Positions 31,675 through 37,228 of a stretch of 37,228 nt of DNA are shown here, piece after piece (position 1 is the stretch's first letter; the number at the start of each line of letters is the position of its first letter). Source of the DNA: Puniceicoccaceae bacterium (GTDB lineage: Bacteria; Verrucomicrobiota; Verrucomicrobiia; Opitutales; Opitutaceae). The notes under the pieces are model-generated. The model was not told where the DNA came from. It saw only the letters and a list, made by a program, of their open reading frames with translations, and did not search any database. The stretch is taken from contig REEB01000153.1 in the NCBI GenBank assembly GCA_007695295.1, positions 1 through 37,228 of the forward strand. Reading direction: 5' to 3'. Position numbers and translations under genes: made by a program.

Positions 31675-34530
31675 ATGCCCGAAACGACCCCAGCACGGAC
31701 CGGAGTCGCCCGCCGCCTGTGGCGCGGAGGATGCCAGTGCTGCCTGCGTGGGTTTTGCCTTCTTCTCACCCTCCTCTGTCTTCTGGTCCTCGTGGTCGGC
31801 GGCTACCTGCTCCTGGCCGACGATATTCCGGTGCCGCGCCAACTCGTCCGCCTCCTCGAAGAGCGTCTCCAGCAGGAGGGTTTCGCCTCCCGCATCGGCA
31901 GCATTCACTTCGACCCCACCGGGCAGCTCCTGCTCGCCAATGTGGCCTTGCAGATGCCCCCGTTCGAGGAGCCGGTGCTCCTGGCCGACCACGTCCTCAT
32001 CGGTCTCAACTGGTGGGAGCTGCTGAGGGGAAACTTCGAGGCGAGCGAACTCCGGCTCAACAACGCCCGGCTCATGGCGCCCGCCGTCATCGCTCCCGGC
32101 GGGGTGCATGAGCCCATCATCTCCTCCGGTCACGCCACCCTCCGCCGCCGCGGAACGACCTGGCGCCTCGACCACGTCACCGCGCGCATCGGGCATCTCC
32201 GCCTCGACGCCGCCGGCACCCTCGCCACCACCCTTCCGGTCGATCCGCCGGCTCCCCCCATCGACTTCGCCGACATCCTCGGCAGATTTGTTCCCCGCAG
32301 CCGTGAATTCCTCCGCCACCTCGGAGAACTCGACCGTCTTGAACAACCACGCCTCCGGCTGCGTTTCGACTCCGAGGGTCCCGGCCAAAACCATGTCCGG
32401 GCCGAATTCAGCGCTGTCCGGATTCACCTTCCCGAAGGACTGCGGGGAGAACACCTTTGGGCGGAGAGCATTTTCCCTTTATCTCTCGGAACAGAACAGC
32501 CCGCCACCCTGAGACTGCGGCTCGACCGACTCCTCAGTGAGGCCGGCCCTTCCATCCAGGCCATCACCGCAGACCTCCACCTGCCCGGCTTCGATCCGGC
32601 GGCACCTCTCGCACTCAACGCCCTTTCCGCAGACTTCTCCACCGGCCTCCTCACAGCGGAAGCTTTGAGACTGGCGGGAGCGTCCGGACACACCCGCTGG
32701 TCCGCACCGGACCAACTGGCCGCCGTCGTCCGCCTCCGGCTTGGTGACCAACCACTCGAGCTCGAAGCCACCGCCGATCTCGGCGCCACCACTGCCCGCA
32801 TCGCCGCCACCGGGACCGGCGGAGCGGACTGGCTCGATCTCGCCAGCGCCATCGCCGGACGCGACCTCACCTACTACGCGGACATCACCCAACCTCCGGA
32901 TTTCCAGCTCCGGGCCGCAGTCGGTCCGGGCTGGACGGATTGGCGGGAGGTCGACTTCCGCGTCCACTGCGGCCCCATCACCGCCCGGGGGGTTTCGCTC
33001 GACCGTGCCCTGGCCCGCGGCACTCTCGGCCCCGACCTCGCCCACGTCTCCGACCTCCGGATCGACCGCGGCGACGAAACCGCCCGCGGCTCCTACCAGG
33101 ATCGACTCCAAACCCGCGACTACCGCTTTTTGCTCCGCGGCGCCCTCCGGCCACACTCCATTTCACCGTGGTTCGGCCCCTGGTGGGACCAGTTCTGGGA
33201 GGACGCCGAAATCACCGGAACCCCCGCCCGGGCCGACCTCTCCATCGCCGGAAATTGGGAGGACCCCGAGCAACTGCGCCTCTCCGGGCGCATCCGCGGC
33301 GACGCCTTCAGCTACCGCTCGGTGCGGTTTTCCTCCCTCGATACCCGGCTGCTCATCACCCACAACCACTTCCGTTTTTTCCAGGCCACCGCCACCCGGC
33401 CCGAAGGCCGCATCAGCGGAGGCGCCGAGCTCAGCTTCGACCGGCCCGAGGACGCCGACAACCCCGAGCTTGCCGCCATCGTGTATTCGTTTTCCTCCGA
33501 CATGGACCTCGCCGCCTGCGGCCCCCTTTTCGAGGAGGGCGGCATCCGTTTCTTCAAGCCCTACGGCTACACCCGGCCACCGGTCGTCCGGGCCGACGGC
33601 TGGTCGCTGCGCCGCAGCGACACCGAGTGGGAGAATCGCTTTCACATCTTCATCGAGTCGGAAGCGGACTTCGTCTACCTCGGATGGCCGCTGGAGCAAC
33701 CCGCCATCGAAGTGGTGGGCGATGCCGACGGGATCCAGCTGCCCGGCCTTCGCGGCAGCCTCGCCGACGGCCGTCTCCAAGCCGATGTCTTTCTCTCACC
33801 TGACCAGTTCTCCCTCACCGGAAATCTCCGGGGAGCCGACCTCGACCGCGGTCTTCAATTGCTCGCCTTCCTCGCCCCCGAGCTTCCTCCCGCCATGGAA
33901 GGCGAGGCACCCGACGCCCAGCCGCCCATCTCCGACCAAGTCGCGGGCGGCCGCTTCAGCCTCGACCTTGAGGTCGAAGGCCCCGAGCCGACACCGGGGC
34001 TTCTCCGCGGCCGCGGCAACTTCGAAATCGAAGGCGCGGATTTTGGCACCTTCCAACTACTCGGCATTCTCTCCGAACTGCTCCAGCCCACTTTTCTCCA
34101 CCAAACCACCATCCGCTTTTCCGATGCCTACGGCGGATTCGCGCTTCGGGAAGGCCTGCTCGACTTTTCCAACCTCACTCTCACCGGGCCCAACGCCCGG
34201 CTTCGCGGGGAAGGCACCTACGCCTTCCTCGACGATGCCCTCGACTTCCGCGCCCGCCTCAATCCCTTCCGGGAGAGCGGCATGCCGCTCTTCACCCTGC
34301 TCGGGCTGGTTTTGGATCCGCTCTCCTTCGTGCTCGAGCTGCGGCTCGATGGTTCCCTCGCCTCTCCCAACTGGCGCTTCCTCTACGGCCCCTCCAGCAT
34401 TCTGCGCGGCGCCACTCCTCCCTCGCCGCCCCCTCAGAATCCGGCGGCCGGCCCCCGCCCACCTTCCGGTGAGGCCGCCTCTGCACCCGGGCCCGGAGCC
34501 GATTCCGCCGCCACCCCACCCTCGCCCTGA
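31675..34530 (+). CDS. AsmA-like large membrane-anchored periplasmic protein
   Basis: A 951-residue protein with a short cytoplasmic part containing a CQCC cluster (20-23), a transmembrane helix (about 26-47) and a long beta-rich body. The first part (FASRIGSIHFDPTGQLLLANV, LIGLNWWELLRGNFEASELRLNNARL) is the AsmA-type opening. The final part (ADFGTFQLLGILSELL, TIRFSDAYGGFALREGLLDFSNLTL, LTGPNARLRGEGTYAFLDDALDFRARL) matches the AsmA C-terminal region. Such proteins form hydrophobic grooves that bridge inner and outer membranes and move phospholipid. A tail of about 45 residues is Pro/Ala-rich. It follows the DUF4340 gene by 12 bases, so it is the fifth gene of the ABC operon. Lipid transport is inferred from the family. 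Confidence 0.85.
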   Translation: MPETTPARTGVARRLWRGGCQCCLRGFCLLLTLLCLLVLVVGGYLLLADDIPVPRQLVRLLEERLQQEGFASRIGSIHFDPTGQLLLANVALQMPPFEEPVLLADHVLIGLNWWELLRGNFEASELRLNNARLMAPAVIAPGGVHEPIISSGHATLRRRGTTWRLDHVTARIGHLRLDAAGTLATTLPVDPPAPPIDFADILGRFVPRSREFLRHLGELDRLEQPRLRLRFDSEGPGQNHVRAEFSAVRIHLPEGLRGEHLWAESIFPLSLGTEQPATLRLRLDRLLSEAGPSIQAITADLHLPGFDPAAPLALNALSADFSTGLLTAEALRLAGASGHTRWSAPDQLAAVVRLRLGDQPLELEATADLGATTARIAATGTGGADWLDLASAIAGRDLTYYADITQPPDFQLRAAVGPGWTDWREVDFRVHCGPITARGVSLDRALARGTLGPDLAHVSDLRIDRGDETARGSYQDRLQTRDYRFLLRGALRPHSISPWFGPWWDQFWEDAEITGTPARADLSIAGNWEDPEQLRLSGRIRGDAFSYRSVRFSSLDTRLLITHNHFRFFQATATRPEGRISGGAELSFDRPEDADNPELAAIVYSFSSDMDLAACGPLFEEGGIRFFKPYGYTRPPVVRADGWSLRRSDTEWENRFHIFIESEADFVYLGWPLEQPAIEVVGDADGIQLPGLRGSLADGRLQADVFLSPDQFSLTGNLRGADLDRGLQLLAFLAPELPPAMEGEAPDAQPPISDQVAGGRFSLDLEVEGPEPTPGLLRGRGNFEIEGADFGTFQLLGILSELLQPTFLHQTTIRFSDAYGGFALREGLLDFSNLTLTGPNARLRGEGTYAFLDDALDFRARLNPFRESGMPLFTLLGLVLDPLSFVLELRLDGSLASPNWRFLYGPSSILRGATPPSPPPQNPAAGPRPPSGEAASAPGPGADSAATPPSP

Positions 34531-34631
34531 GCGGCCGACCCGACCCTGAGGATCCCGGCCTGCAAGCATCGCACAGGAAACGACAAGATCCGCCGAGCCC
34601 GGATTCGCCGCCGACGCCATAATGCGCTCTA

Positions 34632-35111
34632 ATGAGACGACCGCTCATCCGCTTCCTCCAAAAGAGGAAGTTCCGACTGGCTACTTTGTGGAAAAAAGAC
34701 CTCAAAGCCCGCTTGCGGTCGGCCAACCGCGATTCGCCGCAACGCTTTCCCCACAGCCTTGTCTTCGCCGGGTTTGACGTCCTCATCGACCGTTTGAAGA
34801 CGGAGGACCTGCCGACTCCGCTCACCCTGCCGGAAAACCGCGCCGGCGAACTCTCGTGCTGGACCTCCGATCACGAAGCGCTCCTTTTCGACACCGGCAT
34901 CGAAGTCCTCTGCGCCTTCGTTGCCACCGATTCCACCCTGGCGGCCGAGTTCTCCCCCGAGGCCCGCGACCAGTGTGTCGATGATCTCCGCGCCCTCGCC
35001 ACCCGGATTCCGGGCGCACCGTGGAAAGTCACCCTCCCCGGCGATCCCGCGCCCCGCCATCCCGAACGTCTGTCCAGCGGGCACTCTCCCGACTCCGGAC
35101 GCCTGCGCTGA
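34632..35111 (+). CDS. Hypothetical protein
   Basis: A 159-residue protein without signal peptide or membrane helix. I do not recognise it. The N terminus is strongly basic (RRPLIRFLQKRKFRLATLWKKDLKARLRSA), the middle has the hydrophobic pieces SLVFAGFDVLIDRL and EVLCAFVATDSTLAAEF, and the end is Pro/Ser/Arg-rich. Codon third positions are mostly G or C as in sure genes nearby, and the antisense frame has the amino acid bias of a shadow, so the plus-strand reading is preferred. It is 101 bases after the AsmA-like gene and 58 before the regulator gene, on the same strand. Confidence 0.55.
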   Translation: MRRPLIRFLQKRKFRLATLWKKDLKARLRSANRDSPQRFPHSLVFAGFDVLIDRLKTEDLPTPLTLPENRAGELSCWTSDHEALLFDTGIEVLCAFVATDSTLAAEFSPEARDQCVDDLRALATRIPGAPWKVTLPGDPAPRHPERLSSGHSPDSGRLR

Positions 35112-35169
35112 GGCTCCGCCCCCCGGCTGCCCCGTTCCCGCTTTTCGCTCCGCATCGGTTGTCCTTGCC

Positions 35170-36093
35170 ATGCTCCGGCGGCGCAAGCAGTATGATCCCG
35201 TGCAGCAGGAGGACAAAGCCCTCGTCGAACGCCTTTCCCGGTCACGCATCTTTCGCGACTACGAGAAAGCCTTCAGCACGAGCACCGGGCTACCCGTCGC
35301 CCTCACCTCCACCATTTCCTGGGGTCTGCCCCACCACCGCGAACGCGCCGAAAGCCCTTTCTGCGCCATGATGGCGGACCTTTCCAAATCCTGCGCCGCC
35401 TGTCTCGAGGTCCAGCAACGCCTGCAGGAGTCGGCCCGGACCGAGCCCGTCACCGTCACCTGCTTCGCCGGCCTTTGCGACACGGCCGTGCCCGTCAATC
35501 TCGGTGACCGCCGGATCGGCTTTCTCCAGACCGGGCAGGTCTTCACCCGCAAACCCACCGAGCAGCAGTTCGACAAGGTCGCCAGCCAGCTCATTGCCTG
35601 GGGCCTGCAAGTAGATCTCAAGCAGCTCAAGGAAGCCTATTTCTCCACCAAAGTCCTCTCCGGCGAACAATACCAGGCCATGATCCGCCTGCTCCGCGTC
35701 TTCGCCGAGCACCTCAGCCTCGTCAGCAATCAGATCGTGGTTGAGGAGCATAACGCCGAGGCCCCGATGATCTCCCGTGCCAAGGAGTTCATCGAAAAGA
35801 ACCAAGGCGAGGACATCGACCTGCAGACCGTCGCCCGGGCCGTCAATACGAGCACGTTCTACTTCTGCAAGATGTTCAAGAAGGCCACCGGACTCACCTT
35901 CACCGACTACCTCGGCCGAGTCCGCGTGGAAAAGGCGAAAGAACTGCTGCTCAACCCCCACGTCCGGATCAGCGAGGTCGCTTTCGAAGTCGGCTTCCAG
36001 TCGCTCTCCCAGTTCAACCGGGTCTTCCGAAAAATCGCCGGCCTCTCACCGACCGATTTCCGCAGCCGCCTCGTGCGGCACTCCGCCCGCTGA
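35170..36093 (+). CDS. AraC-family transcriptional regulator with PocR sensory domain
   Basis: A 307-residue cytoplasmic regulator. Residues about 28-165 form a PocR-type ligand-binding domain with the conserved cysteines C65, C75, C78, C98 and C103 (FCAMM, SCAACLE, CFAGLCD) and the PVNLGDRRIGFLQTGQVF strand pair. PocR in propanediol use senses a small metabolite, and many relatives control sugar or polyol genes. An AraC DNA-binding domain with two helix-turn-helix units is at about 200-300 (DLQTVARAVNTSTFYFCKMFK; ISEVAFEVGFQSLSQFNRVFRK). The ATG at 35170 gives the family N terminus; the frame is open further upstream without likeness. Its target is unknown. It converges with a hypothetical gene 14 bases away; a small hairpin (CGGCC 36101-36105, GGCCG 36111-36115) lies at that junction. 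Confidence 0.92.
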   Translation: MLRRRKQYDPVQQEDKALVERLSRSRIFRDYEKAFSTSTGLPVALTSTISWGLPHHRERAESPFCAMMADLSKSCAACLEVQQRLQESARTEPVTVTCFAGLCDTAVPVNLGDRRIGFLQTGQVFTRKPTEQQFDKVASQLIAWGLQVDLKQLKEAYFSTKVLSGEQYQAMIRLLRVFAEHLSLVSNQIVVEEHNAEAPMISRAKEFIEKNQGEDIDLQTVARAVNTSTFYFCKMFKKATGLTFTDYLGRVRVEKAKELLLNPHVRISEVAFEVGFQSLSQFNRVFRKIAGLSPTDFRSRLVRHSAR

Positions 36094-36107
36094 TCCCTCC
36101 CGGCCGT

Positions 36108-36617
36108 TCAGGCCGCCGGAAGCCGCTCGGTCAGCACACCGAGCTTTTCCTGCACTTCGAGGAAAAACCCCTCGTCCATCTCCACCGGCGGCAAGCGGTA
36201 GTCCGCTTTGCTCGGCACATGGCGAAGCACGATCCGGCCATCGCCGGCATCCGGGCCGAGGTTGCGGATGATGCGCTTGCGCTCCAGCATCAGGGCCAGG
36301 AAATGCAGCAGGGGCAGGTTTTCCTCCGCGGGGTCCGTTCCGGGCTCCCCCGCCAGCTCCAAAAAGAGGGCCTCGGTCGTCATCTTGAGCAACTGCGCCG
36401 CGCCCGGGCCGCTGTCCCGAGGCTTGAAGTGCTGCGTCCAACGGCAGAGCACCCGACCCTCCGCCACCAGCTTCGGCTCCTCTTCGGCAAGCACGTCGCG
36501 GCGGCACACTTCGCCGCCTTCGACCAGCAGGAGCAGGCTGGCCACCCGGTCTCCTTCCGCGAAGGCGGCTCCAGTCAATCCACAGGTCTCCGCAAGCGGT
36601 GGCAGGCTGATTTCCAT
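36108..36617 (-). CDS. Hypothetical protein
   Basis: A 169-residue cytoplasmic protein with no signal or membrane segment and no motif I know. It opens with beta-strand-like blocks ([20 protein letters not shown]), holds a Trp-containing block ([14 protein letters not shown]), and then a helical stretch ([40 protein letters not shown]). The C-terminal part [29 protein letters not shown] reads like a compact domain. Codon usage fits the neighbouring genes. It is divergent from the phosphoesterase gene (53 bases apart) and may share a control region with it. Confidence 0.65.
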   Translation of the reverse strand: MEISLPPLAETCGLTGAAFAEGDRVASLLLLVEGGEVCRRDVLAEEEPKLVAEGRVLCRWTQHFKPRDSGPGAAQLLKMTTEALFLELAGEPGTDPAEENLPLLHFLALMLERKRIIRNLGPDAGDGRIVLRHVPSKADYRLPPVEMDEGFFLEVQEKLGVLTERLPAA

Positions 36618-36670
36618 GCCTTCGATTATTGGCTCGCCATGCCATCCGGCCAGCCAAAATCTCGCCCGCC

Positions 36671-37228
36671 ATGCCCCGGCAGGAAAAGGAACGATTGATC
36701 GTCATCGGCGATGTCCATGGCTGCATCCGGGAGCTGGAGATCCTCCTCGCCCAGCTCGCGCCCCGGCCCGGCGACCGCATCGTTTTTCTCGGAGACCTCG
36801 TCAACCGCGGGCCGGACAGCCACGCCGTCATCGAAAAAGTCCGCCATCTCGGAGCCATCGCCCTGCTTGGCAACCATGAGCGCCGCCTCCTCCGGGCGCA
36901 CCGCACCGCCGACGATTCCCTCCTCACCACCGAGGACCGCCGCACCTACCCCACCCTCACCGACACCGACTGGGCCTTTCTCGCCTCCATGACCTTGACC
37001 CATTACGAGCCTTCGCTCGACCTTGTCTGTGTCCATGGCGGTTTTCTTCCCCACCTGCCCTGGCGCCAGCAGGGCGAGGAAATTGTCACCCGTATCCAGG
37101 TTGTGGATAAGCTCGGCCAGGCCCGGAAACGGGGCGAGAGCCCGAATTCGCCGGCCTGGGCGGATCTCTGGCGGGGTCCGCCTTTTGTCGTTTATGGTCA
37201 CACCCCCCGGGTCAAACCCTACCGCACG
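36671..37228 (+). CDS. PPP-family metallophosphoesterase (serine/threonine phosphatase-like), 3' end cut by window
   Basis: An open frame of 186 codons that runs off the window end without a stop. The calcineurin-like metal site is complete as far as seen: GDVHG (13-17), [10 protein letters not shown] (41-50), GNHE (67-70), VHGGFLPH and VYGHT. This order is typical of bacterial PPP phosphatases and of ApaH-like diadenosine tetraphosphate hydrolases. The small size suggests a stand-alone cytoplasmic enzyme using two divalent metals. Its substrate cannot be told. The ATG at 36671 is close before the first strand ([11 protein letters not shown]) and is preferred. It is transcribed away from the hypothetical gene at 36617. 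Confidence 0.9.
   Translation, partial: MPRQEKERLIVIGDVHGCIRELEILLAQLAPRPGDRIVFLGDLVNRGPDSHAVIEKVRHLGAIALLGNHERRLLRAHRTADDSLLTTEDRRTYPTLTDTDWAFLASMTLTHYEPSLDLVCVHGGFLPHLPWRQQGEEIVTRIQVVDKLGQARKRGESPNSPAWADLWRGPPFVVYGHTPRVKPYRT

Noticed and set aside
29665-32454. A 929-codon open frame on the minus strand
   Set aside because: It is antisense to the DUF4340 and AsmA-like genes, with low-complexity Gly/Glu/Ala composition and no recognisable domain.
34629-35249. A minus-strand frame of 206 codons opposite the hypothetical gene
   Set aside because: It has the Gly/Arg/Glu bias of a shadow and runs into the regulator gene; codon positions favour the plus-strand reading.

Overview
The window is a high-GC, gene-dense bacterial chromosome segment. 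It most resembles a member of Verrucomicrobiota, probably class Opitutia. This is an inference from gene content: an H-X-DG type pseudopilin, tandem GHL10 (DUF187) proteins, a Trp/ELADP-type C-terminal domain shared by secreted enzymes, a PocR-AraC regulator, a Gld-like ABC operon with DUF4340, and two REP-associated tyrosine transposases. No rRNA, tRNA, CRISPR array or phage gene was recognised.

Layout. 1-309: non-coding, with a 57-bp-period direct repeat and related fragments. 310-2016 (-): secreted GH26 beta-mannanase. 2129-3123: a lower-GC island with a RAYT/IS200-like transposase flanked by paired hairpins sharing a CTTGC-type loop. 3153-4694: a GNAT acetyltransferase (-) and a DUF4105 membrane protein (+). 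4678-12325 (-): pseudopilin, a 1232-residue multidomain amidase with a split catalytic domain, and two tandem GHL10 proteins, the last three tightly packed. 12484-19255 (+): a transport operon of DUF4434 protein, a solute-binding protein fused to a permease, a permease with a very large periplasmic insertion, and an unrecognised secreted protein. 19282-20688 (-): sulfatase. 20792-21781 (+): a second HUH transposase of another subfamily. 21891-22775: a cytoplasmic GH43-like beta-propeller protein. 22821-23343: an FMN reductase broken by one stop codon and one frameshift. 23486-26267: nadC-birA-coaX cofactor operon. 26349-34530: five-gene Gld-like ABC / DUF4340 / AsmA-like operon. 34632 to the end: a small hypothetical gene, a PocR-AraC regulator, a conserved hypothetical gene (-) and a 3'-truncated PPP-type phosphoesterase.

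How the genes work together. The first 23 kb looks like a glycan-use region: exported mannanase and GHL10/amidase enzymes outside, an ABC importer in the membrane, and a sulfatase plus beta-propeller hydrolase without signal peptides inside. The second part is mainly cofactor synthesis and an envelope-directed ABC system. The most unusual items are the importer (solute-binding protein welded to one permease, about 350 extra residues in the other, no ATPase gene nearby), the amidase whose catalytic domain is interrupted by a golvesin-like domain, and the transposase with its hairpin pairs. Almost no strong Shine-Dalgarno sequences were seen, and several starts are coupled to the previous stop through ATGA or GTGA overlaps.
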